Made by a program: the position numbers and the translations under genes
Source of the DNA: Candidatus Parcubacteria bacterium
Lineage (GTDB): Bacteria; Patescibacteriota; Patescibacteriia; Magasanikbacterales; UBA922
NCBI GenBank assembly: GCA_018646705.1
Contig: JABGUG010000033.1
Span: 1-33,930, forward strand
Direction of reading: 5' to 3'
DNA: 33,930 nt
The notes under the pieces: model-generated
Told to the model about the DNA's origin: nothing
Database searches by the model: none
The model's input: the letters and a program-made list of their open reading frames with translations, nothing else
Shown: one piece after another, positions 17,301 through 26,030 of the stretch
Layout of the letters: every line of letters begins with the position of its first letter
How positions within the stretch are numbered: position 1 is the first letter of the stretch

Positions 17301-18057
17301 TTACTGGAATGCAAGTTTCAGTGGTCTTGATCTCACAGTACCTAGAAGTAAAAATGTATTGATCACTATAAAAGCTGATCTAACTACATTTGACAATGGT
17401 GGTGATGCTGACGGTAGATTCCATGCTGCAATGGTATACAATATTGGTTCAGGAAGTGAACCTATTACAGCTACTGGTAATTCCTCAGGAGCAAGTATTA
17501 CAGGAGTAGACCTCTATCTTGGGGCTGCTACTGATGCTGATCAAGTAGGTAATGAAATGATTACTTACAAGACATTGCTTTCTGTTGCATTTGCCGCAGA
17601 TAGTCCATCAGGATCTGCTACTGGCGGAACTGATTCTATCGTTGCTAAATTCGTTGTAAGTAACTCAACTAATGTAGGAAGTTATTCTGCAACTCTTGAG
17701 AACTTCAATCTTACTATTGGTAACACAGGTGTTTCTGCTACTGCTGCACGTACATTGGATATCTATAAGAATTCAGTTAGTACAGCAAATTCAGTTGCAT
17801 CTACCGACTGGGGAACTGCTCACATGAACTTAGCTGACACAGTTATTTCTGAAGCAGGCTTTACAGACATTAGCATTTCTGCTGGTGGTTCTGTAACACT
17901 TATCGTAGAACTTGATACTAATGATGCAGGTTCTGATGATAAATTATCTTTCAACGTAAACGCAAGTGATGTACAATGGACCGATGGTTCTACAGCTGCG
18001 GCTGACATTACTTCAGTTGACGGATTGCCTCTTACTGCTAAGACTCTTACATACTAA
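14392..18057 (+). CDS. S-layer-like modular surface protein with signal peptide
   Basis: AAAGG 6 nt before ATG 14392 (track start 14362 lies inside the leader); signal peptide LFTFSVVAVTIVWSMGLAALVPATAYAE; about six diverged beta-sandwich modules of roughly 130-160 aa. Confidence 0.8.
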   Translation: MTDVFKFGKKLFTFSVVAVTIVWSMGLAALVPATAYAETCVELEAGDLFKVPGGAAVYMVTADMDSMYFPSEEIFESWNLDFGDVTEIANTCFDMYEQATPAGVSYRPGTYLLKRVESPSIYVVLSGNQRQKVESPSALAALYGDNWGVLVRDIPSYYWSNYVAAEGELTSAVPHDGMIVRKTGETTVYQVMDGMLYEVTGLEAAGMMDFGGVKGYEVADLGGLAVAATTVTVTSIFEDPTQLGNMPDTPIATGGDVMVSLSANTPAAGDILSDSLANEYPQGNISFTTVNFKAGSDDAVVKTVKFTRSGISSDTDLGSLYLYDGDTKLAEYNSFNSKVVTFTNNSGLFTVPAGTTKSITLRGDLVRSDPSVLSGKKIAFGIVSSDHVVVDGGVVTGSFPATGNVMTTTAVADLGHVYLTSYTTFPATVKADEANKEFWRMTMTADAQDMEVRYLKLTMVGTIAVTDVANLRLESNGVQVGSAMDLSSNNTVIFDLGSDPIAIPAGQSRVVVLRGDMMGGSGRAMKYSIQRISDIVAYDMEYLVPVSVAKDALTTAFSLIQPETGDGTNVDSGTLTVGLATESPTGNIPDGGTNVEFANFTFEATGENVKVDNLVVSCNGSDATDYVDNLKLLLNGTQVGTTDTTLLCDDAATDSTTFTFGNTFIVPAGTLANLKVVADTNDTTVAADATFAMDLVAGSSNAQGQTTMTALSTTAETGRTLTVKSGVVSIAENASFGDKTSTNPTGTVNAKEVQVASFTITAGSAEAADVTQIQLSDNTTGQSANYQNLKIKNGDTQIGSTINSLNSSASTYSFTPATAIRIESGQQYVVDVYADIKSSATEAGNVAYAPFNYNTNAITATGVLTNSSANSSNSETAMQEQYIASNGNLTVTVDGDTANAAQLVLGSLQQELGTFKLEADAAEDINVTDLVVSVSTTDTEQGTLQNLTMYIDGEAYGPTVNLPLAVSTGTYWNASFSGLDLTVPRSKNVLITIKADLTTFDNGGDADGRFHAAMVYNIGSGSEPITATGNSSGASITGVDLYLGAATDADQVGNEMITYKTLLSVAFAADSPSGSATGGTDSIVAKFVVSNSTNVGSYSATLENFNLTIGNTGVSATAARTLDIYKNSVSTANSVASTDWGTAHMNLADTVISEAGFTDISISAGGSVTLIVELDTNDAGSDDKLSFNVNASDVQWTDGSTAAADITSVDGLPLTAKTLTY

Positions 18058-18096
18058 TCGTTTTCGACTAGTATAGTACGGGCTTAGTTCGTATCG

Positions 18097-18127
18097 AAAA
18101 ACCCCTCATTTGAGGGGTTTTTTGTTT
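18097..18127 (+). terminator. Rho-independent terminator of the S-layer-like gene
   Basis: AAAAACCCCTCA-TT-TGAGGGGTTTTTTT. Confidence 0.92.
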
Positions 18128-18159
18128 TTTAAGATAATATTTGTTAGCATTATTTTTTC

Positions 18160-18188
18160 TTGAATAAGCACCAAATATCTGCTATACT
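18160..18188 (+). promoter_or_regulatory. Sigma70-type promoter
   Basis: TTGAAT - 17 bp - TATACT; -10 ends 11 nt before the ATG at 18200. Confidence 0.7.
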
Positions 18189-18199
18189 TTCATAGTTAT

Positions 18200-20434
18200 A
18201 TGGCATTATATAAGATAGAAAAATTACCAAAATACATACGATTTGGCGTGTATATACTCATGACCTTTCCTTTGTGGTATACGTCGAGCACAATGTATCC
18301 AGCACATTTTGGCAAAACAGTGCTTTTTCAGATTGGTATTGAAATTCTTTTGATACTAATGTTTTATTATCTCTTGAAGAGTCATAAGCGTTTATTTCAT
18401 TTTAGACTGCTTGATTGGCTGATACTTGGTTTTTTCATTTCTCTTTTTATAGCGTCAGTTTTTGGGGTGGATTTTACGAGGAGTTTTTGGGGATATCAAT
18501 CTAGGGCGCAAGGTCTGTTTACATTACTGCATTTTTTTGGTCTCTATGTTCTTTTGCGTCAATTCTTTGGTAAACAAAAATATTGGAAGATTTTATTACA
18601 TTCCATTGTAGGAGTTGGAGTGCTTTCTTCACTAGTTGCATGGATTGGCCCATACATGGCTGTTTTTGATGGGGTGATTATAGAGAGTTCTAGGCTTAGT
18701 GGACTTGTGACTAACCCGATCTTCTTTGCTGCATATCTTATTATTCCTACTTTTTTTTCCTTCCTGCTTGCCATGCAAGAGAATGATAATAAATATAAGA
18801 GTTTGTTATTTTTTTCTGGATTAGTTCTTCTTGCTACATTAATGGCCACACAAGTTAGGGGAGTTTTAGTAGCACTTATTTTTTCTATTGTTATATTTTG
18901 GTTTGGCTATTTATTTATAGAGAAATCAAAAAAAATAAGAACTATAATGTTGTCAATTGGTATTGTTTTGGTTTGTCTGGGAGTAAGTTTGTATTTTTTC
19001 AATATATATTCAGACACACTTTACAACAATGCACCTAAAGTTTCTAGGATTTTGGATATATCACTCAACACCGGGACAGGAAGGACTCGTTTGATGGCAT
19101 GGGATATTGCATATGAGGGTTTCAAGGATAGGCCTGTTTTTGGGTGGGGGCCAGAAAATTACCAAAATATTTTTGATATTTATTATAATCCTGATTTTTT
19201 GGAATTTTCTCTTGAGGAGACTCTCTGGGACAAACCACATAATTATGTAATGGAGTTATTATCAACTGGTGGAATTGTTACCACTGTGTTTTATTTAGCC
19301 ATTTTAATTTCTTTACTTGGATATTTAATTAGTTTAATTAAAAAGTCTTCCAGTAAAAATCAAAAGATAATATATTTAATTATTATTACAGCTATACTAT
19401 TCTATCTTGTTCAAAATCTTTTTGGCATAGAAACATCGTACTCTTATCAATTATGGTTTGTGTTAATGGCTTATATAATGTTTGAATATATTTCCAAAAA
19501 AGAGCAAGAAGTGACTGACAAGACATATTTTTATAAAAAAAGTGCGCCAATATTTTTAATTATTTTTTTTATTATTACACCCATCTTTTTGTTTCAAAAT
19601 ATAAATATGTACAGAGCGTCTATATATATGGGTAATGCACGAGATGCTGCAGTAGTCGGTGATGCAAATTTGTGGGTCACGCAAGCTAAGTCAGTTTTAG
19701 ATGTGCCCACTCCATTTTTATGGGAGCAGGGTATATTTTTGGTTCAAGATATTTCCTTATTAAGCGAACAAAGGGTTTTAAGTAAGGATATCCTACAAGA
19801 AGTTGAAGATTCTTTAGTTAATATATTTTTAAGTTATCTAAATAGTGTTCCAGATTCATTTAGGATTAATTTATTTTTTGGTGAGTTTTATGCATTTATG
19901 GGCGAGTATGTAGATCTTTCTTATATGGAAAAATCTGACGAATATATGATAAAGGCACAAAGTATAAGCCCACTAAATCAGCGTGTATCATTTTTGTTAT
20001 CAAAAAATTATTTGTTAGAAGGTGAGATCAATGAGGCTTTGAGTATTTTGTATGAACTTGTTTTAACGTACCCCACTTCTTTTGAAGTACATTGGTTTTA
20101 TGGTCTAATGTTGGTTGAGGCAGGTGATCTTGATAATGGGATTATAGAATTAGAAAAGGGGTCTGGGTTTGGTTTTAGACATTCAGGTAATATTGAATTT
20201 ATGATAGATTTGTATGCTAAACAAGGGGATTATGATAAGATAATTCCGTTGTACGAGAATCTTATAAGTGAAGATATAAATAATGGATCTCTATATGCAC
20301 GCTTGGCTGCGACGTACGCCGTTTTAGGAGACACAAATAATATGATTGAATCCATTAATAGCGCGGTTGAAAAAGATCCAAGTCTGCAGACGGAAGCTAA
20401 AATATTTTTAGAACAACAAGGTATTTCATTTTAA
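18200..20434 (+). CDS. O-antigen ligase/Wzy-like membrane protein with C-terminal TPR-like region
   Basis: Polytopic N-terminus, TRLMAWDIAYEGFKDRPVFGWGPENYQ motif, C-terminal helical repeats. Confidence 0.85.
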   Translation: MALYKIEKLPKYIRFGVYILMTFPLWYTSSTMYPAHFGKTVLFQIGIEILLILMFYYLLKSHKRLFHFRLLDWLILGFFISLFIASVFGVDFTRSFWGYQSRAQGLFTLLHFFGLYVLLRQFFGKQKYWKILLHSIVGVGVLSSLVAWIGPYMAVFDGVIIESSRLSGLVTNPIFFAAYLIIPTFFSFLLAMQENDNKYKSLLFFSGLVLLATLMATQVRGVLVALIFSIVIFWFGYLFIEKSKKIRTIMLSIGIVLVCLGVSLYFFNIYSDTLYNNAPKVSRILDISLNTGTGRTRLMAWDIAYEGFKDRPVFGWGPENYQNIFDIYYNPDFLEFSLEETLWDKPHNYVMELLSTGGIVTTVFYLAILISLLGYLISLIKKSSSKNQKIIYLIIITAILFYLVQNLFGIETSYSYQLWFVLMAYIMFEYISKKEQEVTDKTYFYKKSAPIFLIIFFIITPIFLFQNINMYRASIYMGNARDAAVVGDANLWVTQAKSVLDVPTPFLWEQGIFLVQDISLLSEQRVLSKDILQEVEDSLVNIFLSYLNSVPDSFRINLFFGEFYAFMGEYVDLSYMEKSDEYMIKAQSISPLNQRVSFLLSKNYLLEGEINEALSILYELVLTYPTSFEVHWFYGLMLVEAGDLDNGIIELEKGSGFGFRHSGNIEFMIDLYAKQGDYDKIIPLYENLISEDINNGSLYARLAATYAVLGDTNNMIESINSAVEKDPSLQTEAKIFLEQQGISF

Positions 20435-20458
20435 TTTTTATAATTAATTTATAAATGT

Positions 20459-21073
20459 ATGAAGAAAAATTTTATTTTTGGTTTAGTAAGTCTTCTAGTT
20501 GTTATTCTAATGTTTGCGTTTGTATACTTTTTATTTTTCAAAGATAGTGTTAACGACTCAGTAGAGACAAGCGCACTAATTACTGAGTTTGATCAACTAG
20601 TGCAAGATAATCCAGAATTACAAAGTTTTGTAGATGAGATTGAGAAATGGGAAAGTAAACAGGCAGAAGATCCAGAAAGAGTAGAAACATTCAATACTCT
20701 TGGTATGGCATGGAAAAGTCTGGGAGATAGGACAAAGGATGATAGACATTACGAACGCGCGTTAGAAGTGTATAAGGAGGGGATAGAAAGAACTGATGGT
20801 AAAAATACATTGTTTTTGAAAAATGCTGCTGCTATGTCTAAATATTTAAAAAGATATGAAGATGTAGAAGGATTTTATCTGAGTGCTATAGAGGTTGCTC
20901 CTGGTGAACAGGCTACTTATATAGAGTTGGCAGAGTTGTATGAATATCAACTTAAGAAAAATTCAGAAGAAATTATTTCACTACTTGACAGTGGAATAGA
21001 ACGTGCCGTTATTTCTTCTATAATACAAAGTCATAAGCAGAGATATTTAAACAGATCACAAAACAATAATTAA
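20459..21073 (+). CDS. Membrane-anchored TPR-like protein
   Basis: N-terminal TM; helical repeats NTLGMAWKSLGDRTKDDRHYERALEVYKEGIER. Confidence 0.65.
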   Translation: MKKNFIFGLVSLLVVILMFAFVYFLFFKDSVNDSVETSALITEFDQLVQDNPELQSFVDEIEKWESKQAEDPERVETFNTLGMAWKSLGDRTKDDRHYERALEVYKEGIERTDGKNTLFLKNAAAMSKYLKRYEDVEGFYLSAIEVAPGEQATYIELAELYEYQLKKNSEEIISLLDSGIERAVISSIIQSHKQRYLNRSQNNN

Positions 21074-21077
21074 TATT

Positions 21078-23105
21078 ATGCGTGAAAAATACTTAGTTTA
21101 CACAATAAAATTTTTAGCGATTCTTTCTTTCTTCACTCCGCTTCTTGTACCGTATAAACATTTTATATTTCCTTTTATAGTTCCAAAGATTGTGGTTTTG
21201 AGATCATTAATTTTATTGATGCTTGGAATATATATATTGTTGTTGGTGACTAATGTGGAGAAATACAAATTAAAATTAAATCCGGTCAATATTGTTGTTG
21301 GTTTGTTTTTGGTTAGTTTTGGTGTTTCTACATTTATTGGTCCAGATTGGTATAGGAGTATGTGGGATAATCACGAAAGAATGCTTGGGTTTTTTACTGT
21401 TTTTCATTATATATTGTATTATTTTATTCTCAGTTCAGTTTTCAAAGAGTGGAAGGACTGGAGATTTCTTATGCGTGTATTTTTGACTGCAGGAAGCATT
21501 GTAATGTTAATAGGATTATGGCAAAAATTTGTTAATCCAGAGGCCCTGCTCAATCGTAATGCTGTGAGAGTCTCTGCAACACTAGGTAATGCCATTTATA
21601 TGAGTGGTTATGGATTATTTTTGTCTTTTATTGGGGTTTTGTTAGGTCTAAAAGAAAAGAAAAAAAGTTTTTGGCAGTGGTATAGTTTTCTAGGTGCATT
21701 CTTAGGTTTCGCAGGAATTTTTTTAGGCGGAACAAGAGGAACTTTTTTGGGACTTATGGCAGGTTTGTTGGTTGTAGTGATAGGCTATATTTTGATGCTT
21801 AAGGATCATGCACGTCTTCGTAAGTATCTTATAGGTTTGATAATTGCAGGCATTTTAGTCTTAGGCATTTCTTGGGTATATCGTGATACAGCTTTTATAA
21901 ATAAGACACCAGTTGTGGGTCGTTTAGTAAATATATCTTTAAGTTCTGGTAGTGCTGAGACACGTCTTATGGCGTGGGAAATAGCTGTTGACGCGTGGAA
22001 AGAAAAACCTATAATTGGTTGGGGACCGAATAATTATTATTATGCATTTAATAAATACTATAGATCTGAGTTTCTCGAACATGGGTTTCATGAAACCTGG
22101 TTTGATAATGCACATAGTGTAATATTTAATACACTGGCTGTACAAGGTATTTTTGGTATATCATTTTATTTTGGTATGTTTCTCATTCCTATTTATTTAT
22201 TATGGAGAGATCGTCGTAAACAAATTCACATTGTGATTTTTTCATCTGCATTTTTGGTAGGTCATTTTGTACACAATGCATTTGTTTTTGAAAATCCAAC
22301 ATCCTATCTTTATTTTTTCTTTTTTCTTGCGTTTGTAAATCACACACTCACAATGAGCGATGTTTCTGATACAAAAGATGGCGGGTCCGGTAAAAAAGTA
22401 GGACTTCCTATTATGGGTATAGTTATGTTTTTTATACTATTGTTTGTATATACAACAAATATAAATCCGGCTCGCGCTAACATGAGAAGTTTTGATGCAA
22501 TTCAAAATCTTTCACGTGGTATGGATCCTGTAAAACTTTTTAATAATGCTGTGGAAATTCCCACACCACATATTGATGACATTAGAAATGATTTTGGAAG
22601 GATGGGTTCTCAATTGATTGTAGAGCATATTAGAAAAGATGATTTTGATTCAGTAAAAGATACATACGAATTGATTTATAGTGAATTGAAGAAGAATATA
22701 GAATTGCATCCAATGGATATTCGTGTACATATACAATTATCTCAGTTAGTGCAATTTGTAGCTGACGCAACTAAAAATGCTACCTTACTTTTTGAAGCAG
22801 AAGCCTTACTAGAAGACGCTCATGCATTTTCACCAAAACGACAGCAAGTAGAGTATATACTTGCGCAAATTAAGCTTAGGCTTGGAAAAGGTCAAGAGGC
22901 TGTAGAAATATTACGAACAAGTGTTGATAATAACTATAAGATAGCAGAAGGTTGGTGGAGGCTTGCGTCATTTCACTATACACTCGGTCAAAAAGATGTA
23001 GCTAGAGATGTAGTAAATGAAGCACGTGAAAAAGGAGTAGTCTTTACAGGGCAAGGTAAGAAGATCGTAGATCAAATACTACTTGGAGTCACGAGTACGA
23101 AATAA
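21078..23105 (+). CDS. O-antigen ligase/Wzy-like membrane protein with C-terminal TPR-like region (paralog of 18200-20434)
   Basis: TRLMAWEIAVDAWKEKPIIGWGPNNYYYAFNKYY matches the paralog; LGGTRGTFLGLMAGL; helical-repeat tail. Confidence 0.85.
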   Translation: MREKYLVYTIKFLAILSFFTPLLVPYKHFIFPFIVPKIVVLRSLILLMLGIYILLLVTNVEKYKLKLNPVNIVVGLFLVSFGVSTFIGPDWYRSMWDNHERMLGFFTVFHYILYYFILSSVFKEWKDWRFLMRVFLTAGSIVMLIGLWQKFVNPEALLNRNAVRVSATLGNAIYMSGYGLFLSFIGVLLGLKEKKKSFWQWYSFLGAFLGFAGIFLGGTRGTFLGLMAGLLVVVIGYILMLKDHARLRKYLIGLIIAGILVLGISWVYRDTAFINKTPVVGRLVNISLSSGSAETRLMAWEIAVDAWKEKPIIGWGPNNYYYAFNKYYRSEFLEHGFHETWFDNAHSVIFNTLAVQGIFGISFYFGMFLIPIYLLWRDRRKQIHIVIFSSAFLVGHFVHNAFVFENPTSYLYFFFFLAFVNHTLTMSDVSDTKDGGSGKKVGLPIMGIVMFFILLFVYTTNINPARANMRSFDAIQNLSRGMDPVKLFNNAVEIPTPHIDDIRNDFGRMGSQLIVEHIRKDDFDSVKDTYELIYSELKKNIELHPMDIRVHIQLSQLVQFVADATKNATLLFEAEALLEDAHAFSPKRQQVEYILAQIKLRLGKGQEAVEILRTSVDNNYKIAEGWWRLASFHYTLGQKDVARDVVNEAREKGVVFTGQGKKIVDQILLGVTSTK

Positions 23106-23126
23106 TATTATTACGTAAATTCGTTA

Positions 23127-23939
23127 TTGGCGAACATGCAATTTCATATGAATCCAAAAATTTCTATATTAATGAGTGCATACAATGCTGAAAGTTTTAT
23201 TGCCAGTGCAATAAAGAGTGTTTTAGATCAATCTTTCAAAGATTTTGAATGTGTCATTGTTAATGATGGGTCAACAGACGGAACTGATAAAATAATAGAA
23301 CAGTTTAGAAAAAGCGATCCACGTATTCATGTGATTCATAATGAAAAAAATATTGGACTCACTCGTTCTCTTAATATGGGCTTGAGTCATTGTCTTGGAG
23401 ATTATATTGCCAGACTAGATGCTGATGACGTATGTGCCAATGATCGTCTGGAAATGCAATATAAATTAATGGAGTCTACAAAAGATATTGCACTGTGTGG
23501 ATCTAGTGCATGGTATTTAGATGAAAATGATAAAAAGATTGGTGAAAAAAATTTACCAACAGATTACGTAGATATAAAAAAGAAACTTTTGTTCAACAAT
23601 CAATTTGTCCATAGTAGCCTGTTTATAAGAAAAAATGTATTAGACAAAGAAGGTTTTTATAACGAAAGTTTCAAGGCAAGTCAGGATTATGAATTGATAT
23701 TGCGCATAGCTTCTAAATATAGAGTAGAAAATATTTCTAAACATCTTGTAGGTTGGCGGGTGGAGGAGAATTCCTTATCATGGTCAAGTAAAAGACAAGA
23801 GTGGGATGCAATTCATGCTAGATGGTGGGGGATTACGAAATACAGTTACCCTAAATTAGTTGGTTTATTTCATATAATTTTACGCATTGGTTGGCTTTGT
23901 TTGCCACAAAAAATGAAAATGAAAAGATATGCACATTAG
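23127..23939 (+). CDS. Glycosyltransferase family 2-like
   Basis: PKISILMSAYNAESFIASAIKSVLDQSFKDFECVIVNDGSTDGT; ARLDADD. Start uncertain (ATG 23136 or 23151 preferred over the TTG). Confidence 0.92.
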   Translation: MANMQFHMNPKISILMSAYNAESFIASAIKSVLDQSFKDFECVIVNDGSTDGTDKIIEQFRKSDPRIHVIHNEKNIGLTRSLNMGLSHCLGDYIARLDADDVCANDRLEMQYKLMESTKDIALCGSSAWYLDENDKKIGEKNLPTDYVDIKKKLLFNNQFVHSSLFIRKNVLDKEGFYNESFKASQDYELILRIASKYRVENISKHLVGWRVEENSLSWSSKRQEWDAIHARWWGITKYSYPKLVGLFHIILRIGWLCLPQKMKMKRYAH

Positions 23940-24870
23940 TTTTATTATACCTACACTCGATAGAGTAAAAGATTTAGAAAGACTACTAAAGTCTTTTCTT
24001 ACTCAAACAAAAAAACCAGATGAGATCATTATTGTTGAACAAGGTGATAGATACTTCAACACTTCAACACTTCAACACTTCAACACTCTGCCAATAAAGG
24101 TTTATCATGTAGATTTTAAATCCCTCACAAAGGCACGTAACTTTGGAGTAGAAAAAAGTTCAGGAGATGTTGTTGGATTTTTGGATGATGATATTGTTTT
24201 GGACAAAGATTATGTAGAAAAAATTGAACATTTTTTTTCTAAGAATTCAGAAGCTTTGGGAGTGCAGGGAGTTATCACTAATTTTGAAGAAGGTCATACG
24301 AAGAAGGTTGGTGGAAATTCATTTATTTACAAAATGTATAATTATCTAGCAAAAATATTTTTACTAAATAATTCTAGTACTAAAAATAAGTTATTATTAT
24401 CAGGACGTAATCAGTATGCAAGTCGTGTGGAGAAAATAATCAATTGTGAATGGTTGAGTGGCATTGGAAATTATCGAAAAATAGTTTTTGAAGAATTTAC
24501 ATTTGATGAAAATCTAAAGGGTTATGCACTTGGAGAAGATAAATTATTTTCTTATCCTATTTTTGAAAAGCATCCTACATCTTTGTTTGTGGATCCTGAA
24601 ATAAGATGCGAACACCACCATGCTGATTCTGGTCGTCCAAAGGATAAGAAGTGGGTAGAGATGAAAGTAAATTATACATATTATCTATGGGTTAAATTAT
24701 TTAAGAAAAAAGGATTGCGTGCCAGATTTAGTTATGTTTGGGCAAATATTGGAGACGTAAAGATAGTTTTTTTATCAGTATTACTTAGACAAAATAGTTT
24801 GAGATTTTGGTGGTGGCATGTAATTTTTTATATGAAATTATTATTTGGTAAGAATGAATATGAAGCGTAA
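23929..24870 (+). CDS. Glycosyltransferase family 2-like containing an octanucleotide repeat
   Basis: HISFIIPTLDRVKDLERLLKSFLTQTKKPDEIIIVEQGD...KARNFGVEKSSGDVVGFLDDDIVLD. Confidence 0.9.
   Translation: MHISFIIPTLDRVKDLERLLKSFLTQTKKPDEIIIVEQGDRYFNTSTLQHFNTLPIKVYHVDFKSLTKARNFGVEKSSGDVVGFLDDDIVLDKDYVEKIEHFFSKNSEALGVQGVITNFEEGHTKKVGGNSFIYKMYNYLAKIFLLNNSSTKNKLLLSGRNQYASRVEKIINCEWLSGIGNYRKIVFEEFTFDENLKGYALGEDKLFSYPIFEKHPTSLFVDPEIRCEHHHADSGRPKDKKWVEMKVNYTYYLWVKLFKKKGLRARFSYVWANIGDVKIVFLSVLLRQNSLRFWWWHVIFYMKLLFGKNEYEA
24053..24084 (+). repeat. Simple sequence repeat: 8-bp unit ACTTCAAC x4, inside the GT2 CDS
   Basis: ACTTCAAC ACTTCAAC ACTTCAAC ACTTCAAC followed by ACT; unit length not a multiple of 3. 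Confidence 0.95.
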
Positions 24871-25996
24871 GCGATTGCTGTTATTTTTTACATATGGGGT
24901 TTCTCTAAAGACCTGGAAAGAATCCGGTACGCTTGAGCGAGATCTTGTTTTGTATAAAAAATTACAGGAGGAAGGAGTCGACACATTATTTATAACCTAT
25001 GGTAGGAAACAAGATTTAGAAATAGCAAAAGAAGTTGATGTCAATGTATTTTGTAATACATTTTATTTACCTCGTTTTATCTATTTCCTTTTTCTTCCTT
25101 TTTTGATTTTTGTTAAACGTATAAAGTTTGATCTTATAAAATCACATCAGTTTATAGGTACTTTACCTGCTGTAATAATGCATTGGTTAAGTAAGAAAAA
25201 GTACTATGCACGAGGTGGGTATGTACCCACATATTTTTTTAAGTCAGAAAAGTATAATTCTATAAAACATTTTTTTCGATATGTAATGACATTATTTGAT
25301 GAAATACTCATTGCAAAGTATGCAGATAAGATTCTCGTTCCGAGTGATGAAGAGAAAAGATATTTACAAGAAAGACATAAGCGTACAAAAGATTCAATTT
25401 TTGTATTACAGCCAAACTGGATAGACACAAATATATTTGTTACAAATCCAGAAATTAAGAAAAAAAATAGAAGTATTATTTTTATTGGACGTTACGAAGA
25501 TCAGAAAAACCCAATTCTCTTTTTGGAAAGTATAAAGGATATCCCAGATATTAGTGTTACCATGGTTGGTGCAGGAAGTTTGTATGGAGATGTAGTTTCT
25601 TTTGTAAAAGAGAATGGCTTGAATGTAAAAGTACATGAAGATCGTATAGAAAATAGTAAACTCCCTAAAATGCTGCAAGAACACCAGGTGTATGTACTTA
25701 CAACAAGTTTTGAGGGGGGGAGCCCAAAGACATTACTTGAGGCAATGTCGTGTGGATTGCCTGTGGTGGCTTCTGATACATTTGGAACGCGTGAAGCCTT
25801 TGAGAATGAAGAACACGGTTTGAAATGTGAGTTAAATAGCACTGCCTTTAAAAAAGCAATAACAACCCTTTTGAATAATGAAGAAATTTGTGATAAGTTT
25901 GGTATGCAAGCACGTAAGCATATAGAATCACATTATTCACTTGATACTGTTTTTACAACAGAATATTCATTAATTAATCATCTTACGTCTCCTTGA
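24845..25996 (+). CDS. Glycosyltransferase, GT4-like
   Basis: IIFIGRYEDQKNPILFLESIKDI; LTTSFEGGSPKTLLEAMSCGLPVVASDTFGTREAF. Confidence 0.9.
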   Translation: MVRMNMKRKRLLLFFTYGVSLKTWKESGTLERDLVLYKKLQEEGVDTLFITYGRKQDLEIAKEVDVNVFCNTFYLPRFIYFLFLPFLIFVKRIKFDLIKSHQFIGTLPAVIMHWLSKKKYYARGGYVPTYFFKSEKYNSIKHFFRYVMTLFDEILIAKYADKILVPSDEEKRYLQERHKRTKDSIFVLQPNWIDTNIFVTNPEIKKKNRSIIFIGRYEDQKNPILFLESIKDIPDISVTMVGAGSLYGDVVSFVKENGLNVKVHEDRIENSKLPKMLQEHQVYVLTTSFEGGSPKTLLEAMSCGLPVVASDTFGTREAFENEEHGLKCELNSTAFKKAITTLLNNEEICDKFGMQARKHIESHYSLDTVFTTEYSLINHLTSP

Positions 25997-26021
25997 CAGG
26001 GGTAGTATTTTTACGTAAAAT
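25993..26021 (+). promoter_or_regulatory. Sigma70-type promoter overlapping the upstream stop codon
   Basis: TTGACA - 17 bp - TAAAAT; -10 ends 9 nt before the ATG at 26031. Confidence 0.75.
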
Positions 26022-26030
26022 AAGCACAAT

